From CAYWKU01 sp964459325 (GTDB taxonomy: Bacteria > RBG-13-61-14 > CAYWKU01), in contig CAYWKU010000024.1 of assembly GCA_964459325.1 (NCBI GenBank), forward strand, positions 1-50,582: a DNA stretch of 50,582 nucleotides, in the 5' to 3' direction. Within the stretch, counting starts at the first letter, position 1; each line of letters opens with the position of its first letter. Shown piece by piece: positions 24,621-32,429 of this stretch. A program made the position numbers and the translations under genes. A model generated the notes under the pieces. It did not search any database. It saw only the letters and a list, made by a program, of their open reading frames with translations, and was not told where the DNA came from.

Positions 24621-26429
24621 ATGAAGAGATATGTTTTTTTCCTGGGGGCGATTGGATGTTTTTTACTGTTCTCTGTAACATCAACGCCGGCCTACGACGC
24701 GCCGGGGGTTGACAAGACCTTCTACGGCGACGCGAATGGCGACCAATCGCTGCTGGGTGATGATATCCCCCTCCACACCGACAAAACTCTCGGCCTGACT
24801 CCCAACTATGCCACGCCCCAGCCCGATAATTCCAATCAGCGGTGGAACACGTGTGATATTAACGGAGACTTGAGTTGCCTGGGAGACGACATCCCCGGTT
24901 TGACGGATGTGACCCTGGGTCTTAACGCCGGCGTATCCTTCGCCTCGTGGGAGGTTTACAACCCGGCGGCGTCGATAGGTGGATTGCCTTCGAGCGGCAA
25001 CGGCGCGGGTTCCTTCATAGACTTCCAACTGGCCGTTCGTGCGGACAAAAGCGGCGGCGGGGACTGGATAAGCAGGCCCGGCGTCAACGTGCAGGTGGAA
25101 ATTGTGGGCGGTACCGCCACCGGGGCGATTTCCGGCCATGACTGCGAGCCGGTATCCAGCGCGTGCGCTATAGGCGTCAGCATTTCCGACTTTACCAACC
25201 ACCCGACCTATGCTCTCACGGAAGTCGGCACGGAGACCTCCGGCGCTCAAGCATTGAGCGTAAAGGCTGACGGCGAAGGCAGCCTGGAGCTGCTTGCCCG
25301 ATTCCAGGCCCAATCTGCTTTTAATATCCCCGCCGCTTCCGTCAGGTTTACTGCGGACTTCGAGCCGGCGGGCGCCCTCAAATGGGCATACACAACGGGG
25401 AATATTGTGGAATCCTCGCCCGCGATAGCCTCCGACGGGACTGTATACGTGGGTTCTGATGACTATTATATCCCTGGCACCACCGACCCCGGCGGTAACC
25501 TTTACGCCATCAACCCCGACGGTACCCTCAAGTGGTCCTACGCAATGGGGGACGATGTGGATTCCTCTCCCGCGATAGCTTCCGACGGGACGGTTTACGT
25601 GGGGTCTAGTGACGATAACCTTTACGCCATCAACCCCGACGGCGCCCTCAAGTGGTCCTACAAAACGGGGGGTGATGTGTCTTCCTCGCCCGCCATCGCC
25701 TCCGACGGGACGGTTTACGTGGGGTCTTGGGACAATAACCTTTACGCCATCAACCCCGACGGTACCCTCAAGTGGTCATACCCGGCGGGGAATTGGGTGG
25801 AATCCTCTCCCGCCATCGCCTCCGACGGGACGGTTTACGTGGGGTCTGGTGACTATAACTTTTACGCCATCAACCCCGACGGGACGCTCAAGTGGTCTTA
25901 CGCCACGGGGGGTAATGTGGAATCCTCTCCCGCGATAGCCCCCGACGGGACGGTTTACGTGGGGTCTAGTGACAATAACCTTTACGCCATCAACCCCGAC
26001 GGCACCCTCAAGTGGTCATACACAATGGGGGTGGGTGTGGGTTCCTCGCCCGCGATAGCCTCCGACGGGACGGTTTACGTGGGGTCTTGGGACAATAACC
26101 TTTACGCCATCAACCCCGACGGCACCCTCAAGTGGTCCTACGCAACGGGGGATTATGTGGTGTCCTCGCCCGCGGTAGCCTCCGACGGAACGGTTTACGT
26201 GGGGTCTCGTGACAATAATCTTTACGCCATCAACCCCGACGGTACCCTCAAGTGGTCATACACAACGGGGGATGATGTGGATTCCTCTCCCGCGATAGCC
26301 TCCGACGGCACGGTATACGTGGGGTCTCGAGACTGTAACCTTTACGCTATATACGGCGGCGGCGGGGGCCTGGCGGACACTCCGTGGCCCAAGTTCCACC
26401 ACGACAACAAGAACACCGGGCGGGAGTAA
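24621..26429 (+). CDS. Secreted dockerin-like/eight-bladed PQQ-type beta-propeller protein
   Basis: A 602-aa exported protein. A signal peptide spans about residues 1-25. Two dockerin-like calcium loops follow (GDANGDQSLLGDDI near 36-50, CDINGDLSCLGDDI near 78-92), then a beta-sandwich-like stretch to about 240. Eight propeller repeats of about 40 residues follow, with consensus SSPAIASDGTVYVGS and NLYAINPDGTLKWSY. At DNA level the repeats are 120 bp long and nearly identical. The motif TTTACGCCATCAACCCC begins at 25501, 25621, 25741, 25861, 25981, 26101 and 26221, exactly 120 bp apart. The first repeat has an insertion (DDYYIPGTTDPGG). The C-terminus WPKFHHDNKNTG is common in such proteins. 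No ligand is known; surface binding or display is inferred. Confidence 0.85.
   Translation: MKRYVFFLGAIGCFLLFSVTSTPAYDAPGVDKTFYGDANGDQSLLGDDIPLHTDKTLGLTPNYATPQPDNSNQRWNTCDINGDLSCLGDDIPGLTDVTLGLNAGVSFASWEVYNPAASIGGLPSSGNGAGSFIDFQLAVRADKSGGGDWISRPGVNVQVEIVGGTATGAISGHDCEPVSSACAIGVSISDFTNHPTYALTEVGTETSGAQALSVKADGEGSLELLARFQAQSAFNIPAASVRFTADFEPAGALKWAYTTGNIVESSPAIASDGTVYVGSDDYYIPGTTDPGGNLYAINPDGTLKWSYAMGDDVDSSPAIASDGTVYVGSSDDNLYAINPDGALKWSYKTGGDVSSSPAIASDGTVYVGSWDNNLYAINPDGTLKWSYPAGNWVESSPAIASDGTVYVGSGDYNFYAINPDGTLKWSYATGGNVESSPAIAPDGTVYVGSSDNNLYAINPDGTLKWSYTMGVGVGSSPAIASDGTVYVGSWDNNLYAINPDGTLKWSYATGDYVVSSPAVASDGTVYVGSRDNNLYAINPDGTLKWSYTTGDDVDSSPAIASDGTVYVGSRDCNLYAIYGGGGGLADTPWPKFHHDNKNTGRE
25501..26340 (+). 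repeat. Tandem 120-bp repeats inside the propeller gene
   Basis: Seven exact-length 120-bp units in register, with differences concentrated in two short windows per unit (the residues after KWSY and after VGS). Units are alike at third codon positions too, which suggests recent duplication or gene conversion rather than protein-level selection alone. Confidence 0.9.
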
Positions 26430-26512
26430 CCGCAGCACGGTTTGAGTGTTCGTCAGGTGGAATGCTCAGCGACCGGCGAGGAATACCGAATAATGGCGGA
26501 AAGTCGGAGCGT

Positions 26513-26611
26513 TCTTCAATCGCCGTTGATGTCTCAGACAATCCGGTGGTGGCGTGGTGTGATGACACTTCCGGCATCGAAGAAATTTACATCAAGCGCT
26601 GGATTCCTTAA
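26513..26611 (+). pseudogene. C-terminal fragment of a different beta-propeller (BNR/sialidase-like) protein
   Basis: 33 codons read SSIAVDVSDNPVVAWCDD...EIYIKRWIP and stop at TAA (26609-26611). The pattern IAVD-x-x-x-NPVVAW-x-D is that of exported BNR-type propeller repeats and differs from the PQQ-type repeats of the intact gene next door. There is no start codon or signal peptide, so this is a remnant. The 18 nt coding for EIYIKR recur at 24427 on the other side of the intact gene. Confidence 0.55.
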
Positions 26612-26647
26612 TAGATAAATTAGCGCCCGAAGCCGTCTTGCGGGCGG

Positions 26648-27823
26648 CTAGAAAGCTTTCTTCAAGAGGTCCAGGGCCACTTCGTAGGTGACCTCCTCAG
26701 GGTTATATGTAACCGCGCCGTCGTTGATGGCGGCTTTGGCGATGTCTTCGAGCTGCTCCTCTTTAACCCCGGCCTCCTTCAGCGTAATGGGAAGCCCCGC
26801 CATTTCGTTCAGGCGTTTGGTCAGTTTCCTGACCGCATCGATTGCCGATTTGGCCTTGTCCGTGGCTGAGCCGGAAGCGCTTGCTCCCAGGTAGGGCGCC
26901 AGCTCGGCGATATCATCGGCTGACTTCTCCAGGTTGTTTTCCATGCCGTAGGGCAGCAGGATGGCGTTCGCCACGCCGTGAGGCGCCCGCGCCACTCCGC
27001 CGCATCCGTGGGCCAGTGAGTGGACGACGCCCACCATGGAGTTGGAAAAGCTCATCCCGGCTATCAACGCCGCGTTTGCCATGGCAAGGCGGGCGTTTTC
27101 GTCCTTGGGCTCTTGCACGGCTTTAATCAGATACTCCATAATCAGCTCGATAGCCGCCAGCGCCATCGAGTCGGAGACGGGGTTTTTCTGGAGGCAGTAG
27201 TAGGCTTCGATGGCGTGGGTAAGCGCATCCATGCCGGTGGCGGCGGTAATTTTAGCGGGCATGGTGGTGGTCATTTTCGGGTCGAGGACGGCCACATCCG
27301 GCAGGAGAAGGTAGGAGGTGAAGGCCATTTTTACCTTTGTTTCTTCATTGTAAATCATTGCCGCCAGCGTCACTTCGGAGCCGGTGCCGGCGGTGGTCGG
27401 GACGGCGATGAACGGCTTCATGCGTTTCGAGAGACGCTCGGCGCCCTGGAACTTCATCAGGTCGTCGGCGCCCTCGGTAACTATCATGTTGGCGCCCTTG
27501 GTGGTGTCGATGCTGCTTCCGCCGCCCACTGCGATGAAGCAGTCGCAGTTTTTATCCTGAAACTGTCGTGCCACCTCGTTGACAACGCTGCTGCTGGAAT
27601 CGGGGGGGGTTTTGTCGTAAACCGCCGTTATTTCGCAATTGGAGCCTTCGAAGGCGGCTTCCAGGTGCTTGAGCAGCCCCGCGCCTGCCACGCCCTCGTC
27701 GGTTACAATCATGGCTTTCGAGACGCCCATCAGGCTCATCTCGTAGGGAATATTGGAAATCGCCTTGAGCCCGCTGATTATTTTTACCGGACACGAAAAC
27801 TCGTAATATTGCGGTACTTTCAT
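26648..27823 (-). CDS. Iron-containing (group III) alcohol dehydrogenase
   Basis: A 391-aa NAD(P)-dependent dehydrogenase. The N-terminal dinucleotide domain has FIAVGGGSSIDTTKG and PTTAGTGSEVT. The C-terminal metal domain has the Fe ligands in GMDALTHAIEAY, HSLAHGCGG and PHGVANAILLPYG. By family it interconverts primary alcohols and aldehydes (ethanol, butanol, propanediol or lactaldehyde); the substrate cannot be picked. ATG 27823 is used: GGGGAGGGG lies about 7 bases upstream. It starts 16 bp after the SCP2-like gene, so the two form an operon, which hints at a lipid-derived or long-chain alcohol, as inference only. Confidence 0.92.
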   Translation of the reverse strand: MKVPQYYEFSCPVKIISGLKAISNIPYEMSLMGVSKAMIVTDEGVAGAGLLKHLEAAFEGSNCEITAVYDKTPPDSSSSVVNEVARQFQDKNCDCFIAVGGGSSIDTTKGANMIVTEGADDLMKFQGAERLSKRMKPFIAVPTTAGTGSEVTLAAMIYNEETKVKMAFTSYLLLPDVAVLDPKMTTTMPAKITAATGMDALTHAIEAYYCLQKNPVSDSMALAAIELIMEYLIKAVQEPKDENARLAMANAALIAGMSFSNSMVGVVHSLAHGCGGVARAPHGVANAILLPYGMENNLEKSADDIAELAPYLGASASGSATDKAKSAIDAVRKLTKRLNEMAGLPITLKEAGVKEEQLEDIAKAAINDGAVTYNPEEVTYEVALDLLKKAF

Positions 27824-27839
27824 TTTCAACCCCTCCCCG

Positions 27840-28385
27840 TTATTTGCGTGCGTTCATGGCCAGCCCGACTCCGAGCATGGCCATGACGCGGGTTTTGAGC
27901 ATTCTTTGTGAAAATGTGTATTTGGGTGGCCTTTTTGATGTTTTTTTCAGCACTATGCCGGGCATCAGGTACTTCTGAACTATGTTCATGGCCCTGTTGA
28001 CCTGAATCGCTTCCCCCACGTTGCCGTGCAGTATGGCCCGGTGCTGAGCGAAAGCGATATGAGCGCCCATCTGGCCGGTCAGAGGCAGCAGCGCGGAATC
28101 GATGTTTTTGAAGTAGATGACCAGCTCGGGGTTTTCCTTGAAGCCCTTGCCCAGGAACTTTATCCGGCCGCCTTCCTTCTTCATGGTTACGACCGGCCCG
28201 TTGGGCATCACACCCAGCGCAAAAACTCGCCCCTCCTCCCAGTCGTCAATTTCGGCCTTGAGCTCGTCGCTGCTTTTCGAGAGGATTTCGAAGGCCGTTG
28301 CCAGTGCCAGAAGCGAGGTTTGGACTACGGTTCGTTTTGTTTTGTAGGATGCGGAAAGTTTGCGCCCGGAAATATCGTTTTCCAT
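27840..28385 (-). CDS. SCP2-like lipid-binding-domain protein (tentative)
   Basis: A 181-aa protein without TM segments or signal peptide. The middle part (VVTMKKEGGRIKFLGKGFKENPELVIYFKN...GNVGEAIQVNRAM) has the strand pattern and the F-x-x-NPELVI signature of sterol-carrier-protein-2-like domains, which bind lipids or acyl chains. I would not exclude another small alpha/beta fold. ATG 28385 is preferred (AGGAAGAGG just upstream) over a GTG 12 codons earlier. It is followed immediately by the Fe-alcohol dehydrogenase gene. Confidence 0.55.
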   Translation of the reverse strand: MENDISGRKLSASYKTKRTVVQTSLLALATAFEILSKSSDELKAEIDDWEEGRVFALGVMPNGPVVTMKKEGGRIKFLGKGFKENPELVIYFKNIDSALLPLTGQMGAHIAFAQHRAILHGNVGEAIQVNRAMNIVQKYLMPGIVLKKTSKRPPKYTFSQRMLKTRVMAMLGVGLAMNARK

Positions 28386-28518
28386 CGCCTCTTCCTTTCG
28401 AAAAGCGGTGTATTGAATCACTTAAAATATCACTTCGACCGGTGTCGGTTTAACAAAAGATGCTTTATTTATAGCATTTTTATCGTCATGAGGCAAGAGA
28501 GATGCGGAGTCATTAGTT

Positions 28519-28664
28519 TGGAGTGCGGTCGCTTGAGACCGCTCTGGAACCAGTGGCCCTGACAGGTCGCAGGACTTGACACCGGCATTATTTTGCACTC
28601 GTCATTATATTAATCCGCCGTCAAGCCGGCGGATTCGAAAGCGGTGTCAAGCCACCGCACTCCA
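28519..28664. repeat. 146-bp element with TGGAGTGCGGT/ACCGCACTCCA ends
   Basis: Perfect 11-bp inverted ends. Inside each end lie further hairpins (GCGGTCGCTTGAGACCGC on the left; CCGCCGTCAAGCCGGCGG and GCGGTGTCAAGCCACCGC on the right). There is no ORF. It fills most of the gap between the SCP2-like and DUF507 genes. A mobile or REP-like non-coding repeat is likely. Confidence 0.6.
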
Positions 28665-28676
28665 TAAACATCGGTT

Positions 28677-29195
28677 TTAGGTAAGCCCCTTCTTGCGTTT
28701 CACTTCCCGCAGTACTTTTTCGTACTCGATTTTGAAGATGGGGCTGTTTTCGGGGATGTTTTTCAGGCGGGCGCGGACTTCGCGGTCAATGTCTTCCTCG
28801 ACGTCGATGTACCTGTTGAAAATATCGAATATTTTCTTCCGCATATCGAGGTCTTCGCTGTACACTTCGTCGATGGAATCCTCTGTAAGCATGTACCGGA
28901 TGATTTTATCGGCGAGGTACTCCATCGCCTCGTCCCCGAGCGGGATGCCCTTTTCCTCGGCCAGGATGTCTCTCACCTTGTTGAACTGGCTTTCGGAAAG
29001 CCCCTTCCGCTCGATGATTTCCTTTGTGGTGTCCGAAAGTGACTGCTCCTGCTCGGCATATTCTTCCATGAACCGGGCGATGTCCTTGACCACTGTGTTG
29101 TGCAGGGAGCCCATTATTTCGATGTCGCCGTCCCTGACAAGCGTGTCCACGACTGATTCGGCGATGGGCGATATTTTTTTCCGGTATATTTTCAT
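28677..29195 (-). CDS. DUF507 family protein
   Basis: A 172-aa acidic, helical, cytoplasmic protein. It consists of two related halves of about 85 residues (MKIYRKKISPIAESVVDTLV ... and ILAEEKGIPLGDEAMEYLADKI ...), the pattern of DUF507, where each half has a conserved start and a helix-rich body ending in R-E-V-x-x-x-L. No enzymatic motif is visible and the function is unknown. It follows the zinc-ribbon gene by 10 bp on the minus strand, with GAGG upstream of its ATG, and is surely co-transcribed with it. Confidence 0.75.
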   Translation of the reverse strand: MKIYRKKISPIAESVVDTLVRDGDIEIMGSLHNTVVKDIARFMEEYAEQEQSLSDTTKEIIERKGLSESQFNKVRDILAEEKGIPLGDEAMEYLADKIIRYMLTEDSIDEVYSEDLDMRKKIFDIFNRYIDVEEDIDREVRARLKNIPENSPIFKIEYEKVLREVKRKKGLT

Positions 29196-29205
29196 GGCAA
29201 AAGCC

Positions 29206-29490
29206 TCACTTTTTAAAAAGCTCGTCTATTTTACGCTTTGCTTCTTCAGTTTTGTTCGTCTCGGTCCCGGGTTCGCGGTCTGCCAACCTGAAATAGTCGC
29301 AAAAACTGGCTGCCTCTTTTTCGGAAACAAATTCGCTTTGAGTTTCCCGACACTCATTATGGTATGAGGGGTCGTAGAATTCGCAATTTCTGCAGCATCT
29401 CACGTAAGAGCCGCAATTCGGGCAGATTTCACCTCGCGATACCGGCATGGGCACATCAAGCTTATTGCCGCATTTGAAACAAATTTTCAT
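29206..29490 (-). CDS. Small zinc-ribbon protein
   Basis: A 94-aa protein with nine Cys residues in MKICFKCGNKL, ICPNCGSY, RCCRNCEFYD, NECRE and FCDYF, enough for two zinc sites, followed by a charged helix (EEAKRKIDELFKK). The YDPSYHNECRE...FCDYF block is a recognisable conserved tail of a small uncharacterised zinc-ribbon family. It precedes DUF507 by 10 bp. The ATG lacks a good Shine-Dalgarno sequence; a possible promoter (TTTACA, 17 bp, TAAGCT at 29531-29503) would give a very short leader. Confidence 0.7.
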   Translation of the reverse strand: MKICFKCGNKLDVPMPVSRGEICPNCGSYVRCCRNCEFYDPSYHNECRETQSEFVSEKEAASFCDYFRLADREPGTETNKTEEAKRKIDELFKK

Positions 29491-29642
29491 CTAAACTCAC
29501 TTAGCTTAGCAAAATAATCGGTTTTTGTAAACGAGAGGTTTCGGGTGGGGAATGTGTTCTGATTTTCCGGACAATGAAAACTCGGTTTATTGCGTACCCC
29601 TTTAACCGGAATTAAAGGATATTAATTCAGCTTCAAGTTTAT

Positions 29643-29801
29643 TCACATGGTCTGGTAGTACTTGCGGCTGTTTTCCGGCGGTTCCAACCGGTTGAGACCC
29701 TTTTCGTTAAAAACGTAACCGCTTATGATTATTATGGCGAGCGAAAACAATATCACTGCCAGAAACAACCGGCCCGCCCTTTTGCGATTTTCACGGCTCA
29801 T
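29643..29801 (-). CDS. 52-aa single-pass membrane peptide coupled to the GT-C-like gene
   Basis: MSRENRKRAGRLFLAVILF begins it: a basic N-terminus, one TM helix at about 12-30, then a short hydrophilic tail ending KYYQTM. Its ATG overlaps the last 11 bases of the upstream membrane-protein gene, and GGAAGG lies about 9 bases before it, so translation is coupled. No family recognised. The positive-inside rule puts the N-terminus in the cytoplasm. The overlap and good start signals argue that it is real. The remaining gap to 29490 holds nothing clear. Confidence 0.55.
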   Translation of the reverse strand: MSRENRKRAGRLFLAVILFSLAIIIISGYVFNEKGLNRLEPPENSRKYYQTM

Positions 29802-31890
29802 AGATGCTTACCTTCCTTCTTCTGCTTTCATATACACCCTTGTATCCCAGCCTGTCGTACTTGGCGCCGGGTGGTGACAGCACTACAACGGGTTTGGCTT
29901 CCAAATGCGCCAGGATTTCCGCCTCGTATAGGTCCCGCTCGAGTATCTTTTTTTTGTAGATTATCTTGTCGGCGTTGCGCGGCTCGGTGGAAGGTAGCGG
30001 AACAGTGCTGCTGTCACCCCAAGTTAAATAAGGCGCCCAGCCGTATAAAGTCCGGTCGAACGGATTTACGGGACGATTCAACACCAAGGCGCCGGGGGGT
30101 ATGTGTTGTTTCAACATCCGCTTATCTATTTTCTCCAGCGGAGACATAATATTCCTGAACGCTTTCATTTCCACCCTGATGCCGAAGACCGTGGGCAGAA
30201 GCAGGACGAGGGCAAGAATTGTCGCCGTAACCAACTGAAAGGATTTACTTTCCCGGGAGGCCCCGACAAGCCACAGTAATATCCCGGCGGCCATGATAAT
30301 CGTGCCCATCCTGTTAAATATGAACTTGCCCGCCTCGAATCCCTCGCCGGTCATCGAGGCGAACTTGAACGCGATAACCGCCATTGCGAATACCGCCACG
30401 CCCGCGGCTCTCAGCTTGAAAAATCCCTCCCTGCTCGCGATGAACCATCCGCCGGCTATAAACAACGGATATTTCAAGCTTTCCATGAGAGCGCTCGGGG
30501 TAAACATGGCGTAAAATTCGCCCTCGAAACCGAAAGCAAAGACCCTGTACAGGTAACCGAAAACCGCCAGCATGCCCAGTAGCATGGCAAACCACATCAG
30601 GAGTATTAGACACCGGTCGGTTTTCAGCCTGAAAAACAGGAGAGCAAGCCCTGCTATGCCGGTGAAGGCCAGCCATGAACCGGGGGATTGAAGTAATTGA
30701 CCCGGCGGCACAAAAACTTCCCGATAAGTATATATATCCGTAGCGCCGGGATTCAGCAGAAGCCTCACACCTCCTATCGCCTGCTCGGGCGCGAGCACCA
30801 CCGCCACCACGGCCGCCGCCGCCAGGGACTTGCTCCATTCCCCGAAGCGGCCGTTAANNNNNNNNNNAGTCGCGGCGGGTGAATCGGGCAGGCTTGAGGG
30901 GATGGGAGGACAACGGAGAGAGCGGCACGGCGGATCTTGGGCAGAGTCCGGGCGATTCTCAGGGCCGATCCCCACCACGGCCGCCGCCGCCAGGGACTTG
31001 CTCCATTCCCCGAAGCGGCCGTTAATCATTCGCTCAATAACGAAAACACCCAGGGCCATTGCCCCCGTAACCAGCACGGTGTGATGCTGGCAGTATAATA
31101 TCCCCGCTCCCAGGAGTCCCATCAGCAGCCATCCGCGGAGACGCGGTTCAGCTATCATGAACCAGAGCAGGCACAGCAGAAGAAGCATGCCCATGAAATG
31201 TGGGAGATGTCCCCCGAGGAAAATATCCCGGCCACCGAAAACCCCGGTCAGTAAAAACAGCAGTGAAGAGAAAAAAGCTACGTACTTATCGCGGTCGAAT
31301 ATCTCCAGGGTAAGAAGGTAAATCATGCCCGCCGAAAAAAAGGCAATGATCGGGAACGCCATCTTGAAGGATTGATGCGGCTCCACACTCGCCAGCTTGG
31401 CCACCAGCGCCGCCCATAAATGGGGGCCGGCGGGAGTGTTGACGGGTATGGCGGCAATAGGAAGCAATGTCTGGGGAAGAGACCCGTCCACGAGGCTTTT
31501 TTTCACCAGCAGCATATGAAACATGGAATGCTCACCCGGCGGCAAATCCCCGACCATTGCGAGGGGAAGAAAAACCGCAAGAGCCATAACGGCCACGACC
31601 CAGAGGAAATATCCTCCCGGAAGGCGCTCAGGGGTTTCCTCGGAACTTCTCCACAACGTGCTTAGAGCCACGCCCAGTGTGACCACATACAAAAATCCGG
31701 TAACAAACGGCCATGCGCTTAAATTAAAGAAGCGGAGCAGGAGCACCTGCAGGCACCACCCCACCACTCCGCCGGCAAAAAACACCTCGCCCAACGACCT
31801 TCGGGGCAACACTCCGAACAGGAGCAGGACGCCCGGAAATACCAACAAAAGCCAGATTGCCAAGGTAAGTACGGCGCTTATTGGAGACAT
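29791..31890 (-). CDS. Polytopic membrane protein, GT-C glycosyltransferase-like, disrupted by an assembly artefact
   Basis: About 12 TM helices, then a soluble C-terminal tail of about 150 residues. The first extracytoplasmic loop has an acidic motif after TM helix 3-4 (DLPPGEHSMFHMLLVKKSL), as in GT-C type polyprenyl-phosphate-sugar transferases; no specific family can be named. As given the frame has 699 codons, but it runs through a run of ten N (30858-30867). The 54 bp at 30804-30857 recur at 30972-31025, and 104 bp of unrelated sequence lie between. Removing 168 bp (56 codons) restores a smooth protein of about 643 aa. So the gap is a scaffolding error, not a real duplication. A promoter is visible upstream. 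Confidence 0.65.
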   Translation of the reverse strand: MSPISAVLTLAIWLLLVFPGVLLLFGVLPRRSLGEVFFAGGVVGWCLQVLLLRFFNLSAWPFVTGFLYVVTLGVALSTLWRSSEETPERLPGGYFLWVVAVMALAVFLPLAMVGDLPPGEHSMFHMLLVKKSLVDGSLPQTLLPIAAIPVNTPAGPHLWAALVAKLASVEPHQSFKMAFPIIAFFSAGMIYLLTLEIFDRDKYVAFFSSLLFLLTGVFGGRDIFLGGHLPHFMGMLLLLCLLWFMIAEPRLRGWLLMGLLGAGILYCQHHTVLVTGAMALGVFVIERMINGRFGEWSKSLAAAAVVGIGPENRPDSAQDPPCRSLRCPPIPSSLPDSPAATXXXXNGRFGEWSKSLAAAAVVAVVLAPEQAIGGVRLLLNPGATDIYTYREVFVPPGQLLQSPGSWLAFTGIAGLALLFFRLKTDRCLILLMWFAMLLGMLAVFGYLYRVFAFGFEGEFYAMFTPSALMESLKYPLFIAGGWFIASREGFFKLRAAGVAVFAMAVIAFKFASMTGEGFEAGKFIFNRMGTIIMAAGILLWLVGASRESKSFQLVTATILALVLLLPTVFGIRVEMKAFRNIMSPLEKIDKRMLKQHIPPGALVLNRPVNPFDRTLYGWAPYLTWGDSSTVPLPSTEPRNADKIIYKKKILERDLYEAEILAHLEAKPVVVLSPPGAKYDRLGYKGVYESRRRKVSIYEP
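30804..31025. other. Scaffold gap with duplicated contig ends (assembly artefact)
   Basis: 54 bp (30804-30857) are repeated exactly at 30972-31025, flanking ten N and 104 bp that match nothing in the gene's expected protein. Offset 168 bp, a multiple of three. Contig ends overlapped but were joined with a nominal gap plus a chimeric or low-quality tail. Confidence 0.85.
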
Positions 31891-31927
31891 AACTTTGAGC
31901 TTCCCCCCTTAACCGCTACGAAAATTA

Positions 31928-31956
31928 AATAATACTATCGACACTCCACCGGTGCA
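31928..31956 (-). promoter_or_regulatory. sigma70-like promoter of the GT-C-like gene
   Basis: On the minus strand, TTGCAC (31956-31951), 17 bp, TATTAT (31933-31928), about 37 bp before the ATG at 31890, with a purine-rich AAGGGGGGAAG ribosome-binding region between. Confidence 0.55.
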
Positions 31957-31994
31957 ATTAACCCACCCACCGGAACCCTGTTTCAACTGCGCCT

Positions 31995-32294
31995 CTACTT
32001 GTTGCCGGAATTTTTTGGAGAGTCGGGTTTGTGGGAAGATTCTGCCCTGTTACCGCTTTTTGCGCGCAGAGTGTCGATTTCAAGTTTGAGTTTTTCCACT
32101 TCCAGCCCCTTGAGGCCGGTTTCTTTCTCCACCAGCCCATCAAGCTTGTCCACCAGGCGGGTGGCCTTTGTTGTAAGCTCATGAACGTCATCCAGATAGC
32201 TTATGGTCTTGTCTATAAGCTCGACGCCCCGGTCCAGGGCCTTTTGAATATTGGCCACCGGGATTTCCCACCTGTCTCTGAATCCTCGTAACAT
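31995..32294 (-). CDS. Small coiled-coil protein
   Basis: A 99-aa protein. Residues about 15-82 are a continuous amphipathic helix with heptad spacing of Leu/Val/Ile (ALDRGVELIDKTISYLDDV, LTTKATRLVDKLDGLVEK), then a polar Ser/Lys/Asn tail. There are no Cys residues, TM helix or signal peptide. ATG 32294 has GGAGGA two or three bases upstream, which is close. It lies on the same strand downstream of the lipoprotein gene. The function is unknown; a phasin-like or structural scaffold role would fit the shape but is not shown. Confidence 0.55.
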   Translation of the reverse strand: MLRGFRDRWEIPVANIQKALDRGVELIDKTISYLDDVHELTTKATRLVDKLDGLVEKETGLKGLEVEKLKLEIDTLRAKSGNRAESSHKPDSPKNSGNK

Positions 32295-32429
32295 GTCCTC
32301 CTCCGTTGCAAACTAATGCATATCCGACCGTTTTCATTAAAAGATAAAACAGCTCCCGTATGAATCCAAATATACGAACTTTTCAGGAAAACCTTGATAA
32401 AGGGCGGGAACCCTTTCGCCGAATTGCGC

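Noticed and set aside
25501..26340. Regular 120-bp repeats as a CRISPR array
   Set aside because: There are no short repeat/unique spacer units. The repeats are coding and give a propeller consensus in frame.
26384..26611. 75-codon frame as an intact gene
   Set aside because: Its first part overlaps the propeller gene in another frame; only the last 33 codons look like protein, and these are a fragment of a longer one.
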